From Phlegmacium glaucopus (lineage: Eukaryota; Basidiomycota; Agaricomycetes; Agaricales; Cortinariaceae): a stretch of DNA of 64,000 bases. The notes beneath the pieces were generated by a model. The model made no database searches. It was given only the letters and a program-made list of their open reading frames with translations, and was not told the DNA's origin. Shown in pieces: positions 35,469 through 48,601 of this stretch. The stretch is taken from NCBI GenBank assembly GCA_015039465.1, contig MU130157.1:637125-701124 (forward strand), written 5' to 3'. How positions within the stretch are numbered: position 1 is the stretch's first letter; every line of letters starts with the position of its first letter. Both the position numbers and the translations under genes were made by a program.

Positions 35469-37918
35469 TGAGTCAGATTCCCGTTCAATTATTCAATGAT
35501 GCTTTATCACGACGGTCTTCGTATTACGCTGCCGAAAATGCCCGCCACAGCTCAATTTCTCGGGCACCCCCCTCTGATATATTTTGTCGACTTAGTCATC
35601 ACTTGTTCTAACTTCTCAATCTTAGCACCTCCGGCCATCAAATAAGTCTTATCGAGATAAGCAAGATCTTACGAAGTAAGCCTTCCCTCCTCCCCTCTTT
35701 TTTTGAATGTTTGCCATTCTTCGCGATGAAACTTTTCAAATAATTATCAACTAGAAGCTGTTTCTGAGCTTTGGCTTTGATTTCAAATCCTTAATTCCTG
35801 ACTTTGCCTCAGTTGTCCTTATTCACATTCTCCCTTCCTTATATTAATCCTCTTCGCTTGCAGGTTAACCAGTGGATACTGTTATCCTACTGTATTGTCA
35901 ACACCCTGAACTTCGGAACCAGAAGTCTGTCACTTCAGAGGTGGGTGGTAATGTGTCCTGAGGGTTGATGGATTGTAATTGGCTTTGGAAACCGGTACTA
36001 TTGTCGTAGTTGAACTGTGGCTACAGCGAATAAATTATTTGTTTTCAAGTCCGTGTCTCGATATAAATTCGGATCTATCTTCGTTCTTGGATGAAACCAC
36101 ATCCTGGTTCCAGAATCTTCCTATCTTTTTATGCATCCCCCGCTTTGAAATATGGCCCTGGGCGACCGCCTCATGGACATTACTACAAATCACCTGTGCG
36201 TGTCATCTTTTGATACACATTTTACTTATGGATCTCATTGAGTTTCAGATAGTTGCTAAGTACCTTGGCCGACACCAGCGCTAATCTATCGATATATTCC
36301 GAAAACCGACCCTCCGCATAGAATCGTAACTTGAATCAGGTCCGAGTCAAAGTCTCAATGACACACCGTCCTTATCTATGTCCGGAAATCAGGGGGGCCG
36401 CAAGCTCTATCCTTAGGACATCTTAAAGATCGCGACAAATATAGGGGCTTGTCAGGCCTTGTCTACCTTGGATCTTGTCGTTTTATTTAAGCAAGAGAAC
36501 CGGTTCATTTCGAGACAAAACATGAACTCTTCAAAAAACTTTCGATCCTTCCTTCGTTGTACTGCAAACCTCCATTTACTCGTTTCTAAATCTGATTCGG
36601 GCTACTTATTTCTCCGGACAGCAACTGAGATTCCTCTCAGATTAGTGCGTTTACATGCAGCGGCAATCGGGCGTTCTCTCTGCAGGTTCGAGAAATGGAA
36701 GATAGGTCCCATCTGCTCATTGATTTAGCCCCCATGTCGTCTGGGTTGTTTTATCTATATAAATGATAACGCCAATGTTTGAAAACGAATCTTGATTCAG
36801 AAGAGAGCTTTACCTCGGACTGAATGCGTCATCTCCAAAGCTTAGTTAAAGAGGTTGATTCAGTTCGCCACATATGACATTAGCTACACGTCTTGTCAAC
36901 CTGAAAATTTCGTTATATCGGGAGATATAGTCGTATATCTCCAGACGGTGATAGCTTTAGAAGTACTTTCTTTGTAACTAGAAATGAATCCACCGAACAT
37001 CTTGGAATCGTGACTGGAACTCCTGGCTATCGTAGATGTCATCTTGGGCGGTTAGCCTCTTTTTTTGTTTGATGGACGCCGCTTAATCGTAATCACTACT
37101 GCCAGGCAACATCGCGTTTTTTTTGGTGTCAATTTAGGTCTCGGGAGCGAACGGCCATGCAGACATTACAAAGCTCGATGATAACTGTAACTCAGGCTAC
37201 AAGCTGCTACAAGGCGCCTAGTGTCCATTTCCCTTTCCTCTCCCTCGTTGCACCTCTCCCTCGTTGCACTAAAGGGGTAGGCCCTGAACGATTCCACCCC
37301 CGATTTATCCCGGCACGGAAACGCCATTTACGAAGGCCATGGTCAACATTGCATTACGAAGGGAAGCCAGGTGGTCTAGCAAAGGACGGATCCGGCATCA
37401 CTGACATAACCATATTATGGATCTTATGACATCTTGCCTTTTTTTTTCCATGTTGGTTTTTGACGCTAGCAAAGAATGGAGTCAACAACACTGATGTGCC
37501 AGTGGATCTCAAGGTCATCTGCTTATTTTTTTCTTTCATGTTGGTTACTGACGAAGAAAACGCGATAGCCAAGCTACAAGTCTCAAAACCTGAATGCTAA
37601 AACAGTCGTCATGAGTTAAAAGATGAGATATTTTTAGCAAGAGGTATCAATGAGGATATACGTAGTTTGTCACACTTCCCAAAAGGACATATGAGCAGAT
37701 GATTGGCAAAATGTGTCGAAGATTTAGTCTCCTAAAACAGACCTAATGATATGATGGCAATCGATCACTATTATATAAGGTCTGTTGCAACTTGACGACC
37801 CTTTGGTGGGTGGGTTGATTCGGCGTTCTCGGTCAAAAATTTGTCTTCTGTTATGACGCATTGTAATGTTGTGACGTGTTGTAACGTGTTACAGCCCAAT
37901 TTAGGCTTCTCCGACAAA

Positions 37919-37948
37919 ATTTTATTTTATTTTATTTTATTTTATTTA
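37919..37948. repeat. (TTTTA)n microsatellite
   Basis: About six TTTTA units lie immediately outside the left arm of the fold-back element. Confidence 0.85.
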
Positions 37949-37964
37949 ACACACAGGTGTGTCG

Positions 37965-38515
37965 TTCATCTATCCTATTAGACCTGTGACAGATCGCCAA
38001 AATTGGCAAAGCGTCGATTTGACGACCTGTATTCCGGGACTTTCCGTGAGTGAGCGAGCGTTATGTTGTTTCGGACATTTCCGTACGACTTGAAAGAGTA
38101 AAACGTGTCCAAATTAGGAAGGTCAAGATTTTGCTAGAGCACGTGCGATCCTGGGTATGACTGTTGATACAAGGACCTAAATTTCAGCTGAGGGACAAGT
38201 ATGAAAGCAGTTGAACTTTTTATTGAGGTTTGGGGCATAGTACATAGTGTACAGATGAGAGTAAAGACAAAGAAATGACGGTCCTTTGAATCTATCCGAT
38301 ATCTCAACGGAATGAGCTGCTCGGTCGGACGACCCATGCTGGATGCTATGCCAAAATCTTGACCTTCCTAATTTGGACGCGTTTTACTCTTTCAAGTCGT
38401 ACGGAAATGTCCGAAACAATGTAACGCTCACTCATGGGAAGTCCCGGTGTACAGGCCGTCAAATCGACGCTTTGCCCATTTTGACGGTCGTTACAGGCCT
38501 ACTATCCTATGATGT
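37965..38515. mobile_element. Fold-back / MITE-like element with long inverted repeats
   Basis: Left arm about 37965-38134 and right arm about 38351-38515 are reverse complements at clearly over 80% identity by eye. For example, GGTCAAGATTTTG on the left pairs with CAAAATCTTGACC on the right, and CAAATCGACGCTTTGCC matches the complement of the left arm. A spacer of about 216 bp has no coding frame of its own. This is typical of a non-autonomous element or fold-back transposon. It lies about 220 bp beyond the stop of the oxalate decarboxylase gene. Target duplications could not be seen. Confidence 0.75.
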
Positions 38516-38735
38516 GTCGCTCTGTTACCCTATATGTCGCTGACCCGATTTGGGGAGTGTACCGATGTTCGTATACACTGAGGTATCATGAGGTATATCA
38601 TTTATTTTTAATTACAATGATCATAAAAATAGCCTCCTTATAAAAAAAGTATGGGCTTGTCATCGCAAAAATAGAAATAGAACAGGTCGTTTATTTAATT
38701 TATACAATCAAACTTGAAGCTTGACTTTGTGTCAG

Positions 38736-41187
38736 CTATTTTGGGCCGACTACTACAGGTTTCGACTTGGGGAGCTTCGCAAGGGTAGCATCATCAAATC
38801 CAAGATGTGCTTGGACAAGATCTGGGGGTGTCAATGCGAGCCACTTTTTAAAAATGGGTTTTAGTATCGAAACAAGGCGATTGTGTAAGGAATAGAACTC
38901 ACGTTGCTCAGACTGATATCTTCGAAAATATCTAGAAACGGATTCAGAATACACATGCGAAAGCATAGTCACGAAATTACACACTTGAGTTGAAGATCTC
39001 GAGGAATCGGAGAGTAGTATTGCCGGTATTTTCGACATAGTGACCTGGACAGTGGGACGGTTCAGAGACAGCTTGAAAGCATAAGTAATATTAGATCGTA
39101 CCCATCGATGCAGGAACATAACCTTGGCGCAGAGCGGTCAGCATAAACGAAGGAGAGATCCCAATTGTACAAATATAATCTCACCGACATCACCAGCCTA
39201 ATAACAGGTAAATGATCAGAAGGAAACTTTTGATGAAAATAAATCTTATCGTACCTGATAATTAAATGTCCTTGCATTCGATTGGGCAGCAAAAATTGAC
39301 ACACGACCTTCACCTTCACTGAGTTACAAGATATAAGTAAAAAAAGACGGCCCGCGAAGCGACTCGGAAACTTACAGGAAGAAACTCCATTCATCTTGGG
39401 TAGGATGCCACTAAAGAACCGTCAGAATATTTTCATGTATGATTCGCTGTGGCGTCTTACATGAAGTTCCCTGTAAATCGTGTATTTTTGAGTTAACGTT
39501 GTTTATCTTAGAATAGAAAATCTACCGACCTGATGGCTCCAGGCTCGACAGTGACCTCAGCAGCAGAAATCAGTTGGGAAACTGCGAAAGACCTGGTGTC
39601 GACAATTTTGACGGTGCCTCCATTGAGTTGCGTTGGTACCACTTTCGAGAACGGGAAACTGAATGGATTGGGTACAGCTCCTTCTGGACTGACGGGAGCA
39701 TCTGAACTGGTGGGTGGAACTATACAAAAGTGGTCAATTTGATATAAAGGTTACAAGGGAATTAAATTCCTACCGCCGGGGAAAATGTAAAGTTCATGGT
39801 CAGGGATGTGTCCAAAGGCGGAAATGTCCCTAATATTCCGCGTATATTGTTAACTTCGGTGACTGAGAACACAGAAACGGAACAACATACGTTTGGAAGC
39901 TCTTTGCAAGAACTAGCACGTTCGTATGAGGACAAATCTATTATGTTTTCAATAATACAGAAGAATTTACCTTCGGCAGGCACATGAGCCAACCAATCCG
40001 TTAACTGACGCGCAGGTAAGTATATGCGTATTTTTAGAGTGGTAAATAGTACTTGCCAAGAATGTCGAATCTTCACTAAAGGCGCCACTATTGAAGACCT
40101 TGATTGTGAAAATTAGTGGAATTACTAGCATTTATGACAAGTTAATCTCACCAGGAGGAATTCAGCGCCGTCTGGATCATCAGCCGTAGCTTGTAATGAA
40201 TGCGGAGTGCCGGGTGGGAAGTACCAAAGATCTCCGGGTCCCTGTATATGGGTTATAGAACTCCGTTCAAATCCGTGAAATCAAGTTGACATACCGCAAC
40301 AGCAATGTAATTTCTGCCGCCTGAATCGACGGAGGTTACTTGAACACTGCCCTTGAAAATGAAAAGCCGTTAGAAAGATGCAATGCAAAAGTGCGCAACC
40401 GCCAAGTATTACCTTTATGACGTAGGCCCACTTCATTCAAAAAAGATTGAGCTGGGGTCAGTTGCAGCGAGGATCCATAGAATTTGGGCTATTACCTCGG
40501 AAGTCTTATGCCAATGGAGTTCACTAATTAGATGATGAGCAACAGTACAAGTCGATAACCAGGAGCATCATACCGGATGGAACCAGCCTCAAGCCTCATA
40601 TTAACACCTGCCATCTCTGAGACACAATATTAGTCCGTTGATAACAAGACCGGCTCCAGGGGTAGAAATTCTTACGAGTTGCGATTGGCATCACATCCTC
40701 TATTAGGTTGGTCAATCTATCAATTCCATACCAGGACAATTTCCCACTCACCATTCTGCTGGCGAGACCAACCGCCAGTTTGTAGTCGATTGTGGCTCAG
40801 ACTGAAAGGCCACTTGGCATTCGGACTAGAGAGGAATAGCGGTGAGCACGCGATTTTTTCACCTCCAAGAAACATCAAAGCTTACACGCTTCCGTGATCA
40901 GTGGTTGGGGGAGCGAGTAGATCGGGGTTTTGTTTAACTATCTCTGCGTCTGTGGGCCCGATGACGGATGCTCCGAGAGAGCCACGGACAGCCTGAGGCG
41001 TGTCGACGACAGAAGCATTCCAAAGTGGTGGGTTCGGGTCCAGACTGATAGGCGGGACGGTGACGGACACAGCAGCTGCAGATGCAGTTTTGGTACCGGA
41101 GGGCGCTGGATTTGCTTGCGGTGCGGAAGCAGCAAATGGTACACTGGAAAGCAGAAGAGCGATGGCACAAGTTGAGATGCTGATCAT
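38736..41187 (-). CDS. Secreted oxalate decarboxylase (bicupin)
   Basis: About 17 small exons give about 450 residues. The enzyme splits oxalate to formate and CO2 using Mn in two cupin domains and is secreted or wall-bound. A signal peptide is visible (MISISTCAIALLLSSVPFAA). Cupin 1 has RELHWHKTSEWAYVIKG and PPGTPHSLQ; cupin 2 has RELHWHPTQDEWSFFL and GYVPASMGHYVEN. In each, the two His and the Glu of HxH...E plus a later His are the metal ligands. The N-terminal WPFSLSHNRLQTGGW and the C-terminal WLALTPPDLVQAHLG are also typical. One intron in the middle (before LTDWLAHVPAE) uses a GC donor, GCAAGT. Fungi use this enzyme to control oxalate acidity, for example in wood decay. The start is the first ATG of the signal peptide. 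Confidence 0.93.
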
Positions 41188-44100
41188 CTTGACTATCGAT
41201 AGCTAAGACAAAAACCGATGTAAAATCCAGACAAAATCCAGGTGCTTTTTATATGCAGGAATGGATGGAGCAGTCGGGCGCAAAACATAGTCACATTACC
41301 TCATTTATGAAATTCTGCATGCTAAATTTGATGAACAGTCACAGGACAAAAATTGAATCAGATGGACTTCAGATGATCACGAGCAATCCATTTTGAAATT
41401 CCAAAATTCCGATTCTGTCTGTATTCGTTTATAGAGTTTACCAGATCCCGGTTACTATTAGACAGTAAAAAAAGGAGTTGTGAGTACCACTAATAAATTC
41501 ACCATGATTATAGTATGCAAAGAAAAAAAAACCTTGTATCTACTAGGCGGAGTTTGCACGTCATGCTAAAATATCAGATGAACTGCCACATTCTTTTCCT
41601 AACCAAAATATCAAGTGAATTACATACCTTTATCATACAAGCGTAGGATTAAAGATAGATCTTGTACTTCTGGTATATAGATCGAGCGGTTCGGATGACC
41701 ACATGGTTTACTCGAGTCCAACGAGAAGCGGAACGTGGAACCCCCGAAAGGTCCCTGAGAGGCTTGATCCCTATCTAGATGAAAGTTGAGGTCATTTAGT
41801 CAACAAGTATGATCCTAGGTCTTCCTAAGTCCTATAATTTGGAGCTTTTGGCCATGAACCTAAGTAAGTAGAGTCTGTAGAAACCAGATAAACCCTGAGT
41901 CTTTGCAACGTGAATCACATTACATAAGCTGAGCTAGGGTTGAGTATGTTTAAAAATAGAGACCCTATGACCACCACGGCTTAAAGAGACGCTGATGGCA
42001 AACCCCACATATATTGTGTCCCAATATTCATCTGTCGGAGACCGGTTTCTGTGGTAAATTTTGGAAGTTCTGATTGTTTTAATTCACACTGCTGCCCGTT
42101 GCAATCCGTGAAATCTACAAGATTTGCTGTCTTGGTTATCTTGATCATCATGGTCAGCGCCAGTATTGTGCACACAATCCTTCCTAGTTCCTGTTTTTTT
42201 TTTTACCACGCGGCCAAAACCGCGCTAAAAAATTGCTTATTCAAAGTGCGGACCATGAATTTTCTCGTCGTGTCCGCGACGGTGGAAGTATCTCTACTAA
42301 TTTTTGGTGTAGGAAGTTTTTTCATTTGGCTTGAGTATTTTGAGCTAAGGGAACAGGCGTATATGTGACTTTCTTGTTCTTGGCGGTCGAAAATGAGACC
42401 TACTTGCCATGCACGCCAATTTTACGAACGCGTCCAGACTCCACATCACCTCAGGGGGTCCTAATTTATAACACAGATGGTAGGTAATCCAATAAAAAAG
42501 AAATTTCTGTCTCAAAAAGAACCTTCCATCATCGCGTTCAGTATGGAGCGAAGAAGTCCGAAAGATTATATAATGATTTTCTAGCAAACAAGTTAAACAA
42601 CGGAATTCATAGTACCGTCGTGATCCATAGGAGTTCCGTTGGATGTGTCGAAGAGAGATTAAACCCTTCCAGCTAAGAGGTTGCTGGAAATTCTCTGGGG
42701 TCTTGGGTATGTCATACTTTCAATGCTTGTAACCATCGGAATTTATGCCATTCTTTCCAGGTAATGGTAGGTTTTTTATCATTTATGTGGTTACACGAGG
42801 GCTTAAGCTCTACCCCCTTATAATTTGAAAAGTTTTTGAGAAATGAGGTTCCATCCGGTTCCATCTTTGCTGAATGATCACGAACTTCAAACGTGGCTGC
42901 CATGTGCCGTGGAGCTTGATAATCACGTAGAGATTTGAAATAACATAGAAAAAAGGGCTACGCAATCGATAAAAAATAATAGGGGGCCCAAGTTCCGCGT
43001 AGCCGAGAAAGTTGGCCGAAAGCACTCTAGCGCTTAATTATCGGCATCTAATAAAAGCGTCCGTCGTCCAATTTCCAATTTCTCGTGCTTCAAGTAAAAG
43101 TTACACTGGCCCAATAAATAAGGATACATCAATTCAACTCTAAGAGCTGAAAATCTGCCTTCAATCCAGCCTTAAAAATACTTGGATCGGCGGCCGACAC
43201 TGTCCGAGTCAGCTGGCAGCCAAGATTTTCTGCAATGTACCGGTCCTGTGATCGACTCGGAAATATGCTTCTTGGAGACGCCATGATCAGCCATATGCAT
43301 AATCTGTCCGTAGTAATGTTCGGCAATCGCACGGACATCCCTGGAAACTGGGGTCAAATCCCCTTGTAGGCCGTAGCAGAATATCACTCAATGAACAGCT
43401 GATTACTTTTACAAGCTGATTCATGACATGAGTGAATTGATTTCCACATGGACCTTCCGACCATCGCTGTTGTTTTCACATAGCCAAGAATCTCATTTAT
43501 TTCATCGCAGCAGACGATCCTTACAAGCTTTACTCACAATGTACTACCAAGGCCCCTGAGTGCCCATCCCCCAAATCCTCCACTACACTGCTGAGGCACG
43601 ACACCCGAAGCGATTCTATGCTCAGACAGCTCGGCACATCCCTGCAGTGGAGTAGGAGTCTCCATGTATGATAGGTAGACTGTTTTGTTTGGCGCCGAGG
43701 CCCTCTGATCGTTGACTGCGACATCCTTACAATCGTGCGCCTGTCGATGTCCTGCAAGTGCTCCATTGACACCGGGTTGGCTTGGAATGACGTTTTGCTT
43801 GGCGCCGAGGCCGCCCTCTGGCTGTTGAGTACGACATCCTTACAATCGTGCGGTTGTCGATGTTCTGCAGTGCTCCCAATTGACACCGACTTGCTTGGAA
43901 TCTCTTGGAATGACGTATGAATAAGGGTCCAGACATGACGCTGCCCGCCGCCGGGAAGGACAAAGAAAAAACAGAAGATAAAGAGGTTTCGGGTATAGAT
44001 TATCTTAGTTGCGAATTGCTTTCCATACTTGGGAAAATTTCAGGTTGGGATATTATCGTTTTATATGACTACTACTCACCAGAATAAATGTAAAAATCCA

Positions 44101-44218
44101 CAGCTGCTGGAAACGAACTGATCGGAGATTTCAACCGACTAATCTTGGGAGCAGCGCCAGGAATGTAGAAACTCGTCAACCAGAGGTCGGGAGCAAAGAT
44201 GAAACCACGAGTTGCCGT
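41188..44218. other. Gene-poor stretch
   Basis: The left part is the oxalate decarboxylase promoter. The remaining DNA has only short unrecognised frames, apart from the tandem repeat near 43.7-43.9 kb. The last part is the 3' flank of the HIT gene. Confidence 0.5.
43679..43911. repeat. Tandem duplication, two units of about 110-120 bp
   Basis: Two units (about 43679-43789 and 43790-43911) share TTGGCGCCGAGGC, ACATCCTTACAATCGTGCG, TGTCGATGT and GACACCG with scattered changes. The second unit has an extra TCTTGGAA near its end. They lie in non-coding DNA. Confidence 0.8.
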
Positions 44219-45031
44219 TTAGCAAGGCAATAAACCAACACGCTTCCCTCGTTCCAAGATCTGTATAGCTTGTTGAACTTCAACAAACCAAGTCAAACCT
44301 TTCGAATGACCATTGTACCCAGGCATGACAGGATATTTCGCAGCAACGGTAGTTGTCAAATATGGAAGTGCGTGGACATGGAGATGAAGATGGTTTACTG
44401 AATTGAATGGGGGTATATGAAACCCCAATCTGGGAAGGGGGGATCAGCATAGGGTTCAGGAACTCGAGTTATTAAAATAAAAACCTGCGCGTTGAGAGCG
44501 GAACATCTAGTTTGTTCAACACAACATGTCCTATTTCTTCCATAGATTTGACTGTATCCATCATGTGAACATCGAGTCAAAAAGGAGGTCGGGCAGTGCT
44601 TACCAAGATCGGCGTCCGGCTTTTGAAGAGACCTTACACTTTCTATATGCCAGCTTACATCGTAAGAATGCAAAAAAAGTTTATCAGAGTCTTCACACAC
44701 CAATGTGTCGCTTGGGAATGACCAGGAAATGGTATTTACTAGCCGGTTTTCGATCCTCAAAAGCTACGAATGAATCATCCTGAGTAACCAGTACTTAACT
44801 TCAAATATCTTCACTAGCGAGTTTCAATATTCTTTTGCGTACCTCGTATACAACCTTGAAATTACTTCCCATAGATTCCGAGTCATTCCAACAAAATTTA
44901 CATGAATCTAAAGTCTGTGGCATGTCCATCATGCTTTTGCTGGCACTTGCTTTTTCTAAAGATGTCCACGATTTGAAATATGATTGCATGTTGAGTGATA
45001 GGAGGACCATGCCGAATGGGAGGATGACCAT
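44219..45031 (-). CDS. HIT-family protein, HINT3-like
   Basis: Five exons give about 205 residues. HIT proteins hydrolyse nucleotide conjugates; the HINT3 type is an adenosine phosphoramidase. The triad is clear in the last exon: NSVNHLHLHVHALPY (HxHxHxx), preceded by RLGFHIPPF, the HINT3-like wording MGFHMPPF. Earlier blocks are SCKFCWND (CxxC-type zinc pair), VAFEDRKPASKYHFLVIPKR and a helix SVRSLQKPDADL then VKSMEEIGHVVLNKL. The N-terminal 20 residues are hydrophobic and not shared with HINT3, so a membrane anchor or a wrong start is possible; several in-frame Met lie downstream. It is divergent from UBP8, with 261 bp between the starts. Confidence 0.85.
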
Positions 45032-45292
45032 GTAGACGCTTGTAAGACAGAAGTTCAGAAGTTGTCATTGACCCTTACAGTGAGTGACGCCTAATTGTGA
45101 CTGGTGACACGAACGCGGAAGTAAATGTAGCACAACTTGAAAGGTGACGCCACAAGGAGTCGATCCTCTACATTCTACGCAGAGAGAATATAATTCTCAG
45201 CTACTCCCAGGAACGATTACCACACAATAAGGAGTCGAAAACAACCAAAAGGGTTCCTCTCCGAACCTCCCTGTCCACATTGTTAAAAAAAG
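45032..45292. promoter_or_regulatory. Shared divergent promoter of HINT-like gene and UBP8
   Basis: This is the 261-bp interval between two start codons pointing away from each other. It contains GTGACGCC and GTGACACG direct motifs near 45083-45150. Regulation by one region is inferred from layout only. Confidence 0.4.
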
Positions 45293-47637
45293 ATGATGGA
45301 AGCTGCCTCAAATTGCTCTCACATAATCTCTGCATTGACTGCTAAAGACTCTGAAGAAGAAGGGGAATTTGTCAAGAAATATAAATCAGTCGTTTCGTGG
45401 TATTCACATCGTACTAACCAAACTCATCGACCGTCCAAACGAAGAAAGGTAAAACAACGACTGTGTTATCTTGTGTTGAGTTGAACTCATAGTATTCTCC
45501 CCGAGAACAGATCGCTGCACCAACATGTGGAACATGTGACATTGCATTGGCTCGACCATTTGTGTGTTCTCAATGCTCATATGCGGGATGTTGGTCAGAC
45601 GGACATGTTGTCTCGCATCTAAAAGAATCGGCTCATACATTTTGCAAGTCACTCCATTTCTTCTTCTGCCCAAAATGGTGAACGCGTCGTTTACTTTTTT
45701 TTTTGGTTTTTGAACAGCCGTCGATGCTAAAAGTGGATCCGTTTATTGTTCCGAGTGCAATAATTTTATTTATCATTCAAAACTCGATACATTGTACCTT
45801 GCCACGATTGTAACAGCCGAAGAGAAACAAATGGGTTTGTGTTTTTCTCTTCACATTTCTCCGTCATCAGTCTGATACCTTCCCCCTTCTTCAGCTACTC
45901 ATAAACATAAGGAATCGTTCAAACCATGGAGCCCAAGCCCGAAGGAGATTCAAGCTCTTGAAGGCGCGGAGCCGGTTGCGTGTCAGGGTGAGTTGTTCTT
46001 CGTTGAGTACTTATTGCCGTTTTTCGATATCCTTAGTGTCTTTTGTAGGCCGCCGAGGATTGTTGAATCTCGGGCAGACATGTTACTTGAATGTAGTTCT
46101 ACAATGTCTTGCCCACAACCCTCTCCTTCGGAACTACTTTCTAAGTGATAAGCATAACTACAGACAATGCAAGATAGAAGAAGAAAAGTGCACTAGCTGT
46201 GAAATGGATAAACTATTTACCGAGGTAGCGTTCTTTCCTTCTCATCAAATTTGGTTATATAAAATCGTCTTTTCCATTTGTAGATATATTCAGACAACGC
46301 GCGTCCGTACGGTCCCGTGACATTCTTAGCTACTACTTGGAAAGCATCCGCAGAGCTATCTGGTTATGCACAACAAGACGCACACGAGTTCTTTATCTCT
46401 ACTCTGAACCAAATCCATTCGACCTCACGTGCATCCACAAATGTTTCATGCAATTGCATTATTCACTCTACCTTTGCGGGACAACTTCAAAGCGACGTTA
46501 AATGCGAGCGATGTCATAATGTTACAAGTACCGTTGATCCAATGCTTGACATCAGCCTTGAGCTGAAAGGAAAAGCGGGTGATATCGCATCGGCTGAAAA
46601 CACACTTGGTGCTTGCCTAAGGAGGTTTGATTAAATTGGTTGGTTCGTTGTTTGGACAGCGTGCGCTAATCGTATAAATAGATTCACACAACCGGAAAAG
46701 CTGGGTCCTAAAGAATATAGCTGTGGAAAATGTGGGAAGGCCGCCCATGTAAGTCTCCCTCCTTGATAACAACGTCAAGTCTAATAAGCAATAACTGTCC
46801 CAGGAAGCAAGCAAACGACTCAGCATCCGAAAGTTGCCACCTGTCTTGAGCTTTCAGTTCAAAGTAAATTGAAAATTATATTTTTATAGTGGAATCTTCA
46901 TACCAAAAATGACCATAATTCCTTTATCCTCGCAGAGATTCGAACACAAGACGAACGACAAATCATCCGCGCGAAAAATCGACAGTGCAATCCGTTTTCC
47001 CGCTTCTCTAAACATGGCACCCTTTACCACACTTGCCATGAAAGAGAATGAAAAAGAGAATAGTGGCTCCGCTGTTTCGTAAGTTGGTTCATCCTTATTG
47101 TTCCCTTTTTTTTGGCTTTTGTGGGAAAAGAAAGACCACTTTGGTTTGGCTTGCTGATTATTTTTTTCCAAATTAGGTATCCCGGTCCTGAAGCGATGTA
47201 TGAGTATGATCTCTTTGCTGTTATCAACCACGAAGGGCAGATCAATAACGGACATTATACCAATTATGCCCGATTCAACGACGAGGTGACGTCTGAGAAG
47301 CCCCCCAGCTCAACGTGTGATTTCTTGCTAATATTATTTCCTTCTGGCAGTGGTACCGCTTTGATGACGACAAGTAACCTCAAAATTCTTTTCCTTTTCT
47401 TCTTATATATTCAATTGATCTCCATTCAGAGTAAGCCATTCAAGTTTTGGTGCATGCCTCAATTCAGCGGCATACATGTGTTTCTACGTCAAACGACATC
47501 TTGATTACAAACCAATCACCACGCCATCGTATGTACTAATGCGTGAAACCGAGGCTGCCAGAGAAAAGGAACTGGAGAAGGAGAAAGAACTGGCTCGGAT
47601 GAAAGAGTTGGAAGACGATCTGTTGTCAACGGTGTAA
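45293..47637 (+). CDS. UBP8: SAGA deubiquitinase Ubp8 (USP22/27X/51 family)
   Basis: About eleven exons give about 550 residues. Ubp8 removes ubiquitin from histone H2B as part of the SAGA coactivator. The N-terminus carries the ZnF-UBP domain (CGTCDIALARPFVCSQC, then GCWSDGHVVSHLKESAHTF). The catalytic UCH domain starts RRGLLNLGQTCYLNVVLQCL (Cys box) and ends with NNGHYTNYARF followed by EWYRFDDDKV (His and Asp box). Between are GYAQQDAHEFFISTLNQ and two zinc-like Cys pairs (CERC and CGKCGK). The C-terminus is a charged helix (REKELEKEKELARMKELEDD). One intron after HTF uses a GC donor (GCAAGT at 45644), needed to keep SVDAKSGSVYCSEC in frame. The first ATG of MMEAASN was taken as start. Other USPs are excluded by the N-terminal zinc finger and length. 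Confidence 0.93.
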
Positions 47638-48601
47638 ACAGAGAAATCTTTATTTAGATGTACTGCTGCATATTTATAGAATAATAAGTATATGTATTAT
47701 TATCGACGGAAGGACTCCGTCGTTTTGACATGATGTACTTGGCAGGGTAGAGCACCAGAGTACCGACGAAACAAAAGATATCGTTATCTGCGCTACGTCG
47801 TGCGACCTCAAAATCAAATGTCATTAGTGCAATCAATGTTCAGCTTTTCATTTCATCCGCTTGCGATATTTATAGGTTACCGTCGGCGATTGGTATACCG
47901 TATCCGCGGACGGTAGCGTACGAGGAGGTTTGTTCCCAAACCGTCACGAGGGCGCCGCGGTGTATTTATCTTTCGAATGCTATGTCAGGGTTCCATGTGT
48001 TCGCCTAGATCTCAAAGATTAATTGTATCCTGACCTCGGCCGTCGAGTCGGAGTGCTATAGCGCACATGGGGTTCCCTGTTTATATCACCCTATAGCGTA
48101 TAGGACCCTGTTAATCCAGGTTCTGATAGGCTCATTTGAGTTCATTTGAGTTCAATTCTCAAACATTCTTTAGTTATAAAATCTGAATACTATGAATGCA
48201 AGTTATGATATCATAGTATTGAATCTACTATTGATGTTGTTGACTATATATTAATAATACAACAGCGACAGGGATGCTAGCCGAGTTTTAATGTGGACGC
48301 AATGAATGAATATACCTTGTTACTTATGAACCAAAATCAGATAAAGAGCTATCCATTCGATAGAGTTCAGTAATATGCCAATGAGCACGCCTGTCACAAT
48401 TTCAAAGGTTAAACATTCCAAGTAAGTTACTAGCAAGTGTATATACTGTATCGATTGACTATCAAAGTCGTGATCATGAATGTCACATAGGACTGGTATA
48501 CTTAAATCAGATCATAGTCCATACCGGGAGAGAAAGTTAAAGTCAACAGCCTGAACAGATGAAGGTCGAGGGAAGAGCAAGGTTGACACAAAAAGAAAAG
48601 T
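47638..48601. other. Intergenic
   Basis: This holds the UBP8 3' flank and the 3' flank of the first array gene. It contains a short direct repeat, GAGTTCATTT twice near 48137-48155. No coding region was recognised. Confidence 0.6.

Larger units (their letters stand above)
34170..38735. other. Long gene-poor tract
   Basis: About 4.5 kb without a supported gene. It contains a possibly spliced unknown transcript near 34.9-35.5 kb, a TTTTA repeat and a fold-back element, each listed separately. Open frames at 35979-36284 and 36459-36728 (plus) resemble no family; the first opens with TTG rather than ATG. Confidence 0.5.

Noticed and set aside
38736..39119. A 127-codon minus-strand single frame as a separate gene
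   Set aside because: Its last part is the final exon of the oxalate decarboxylase and the rest crosses introns.
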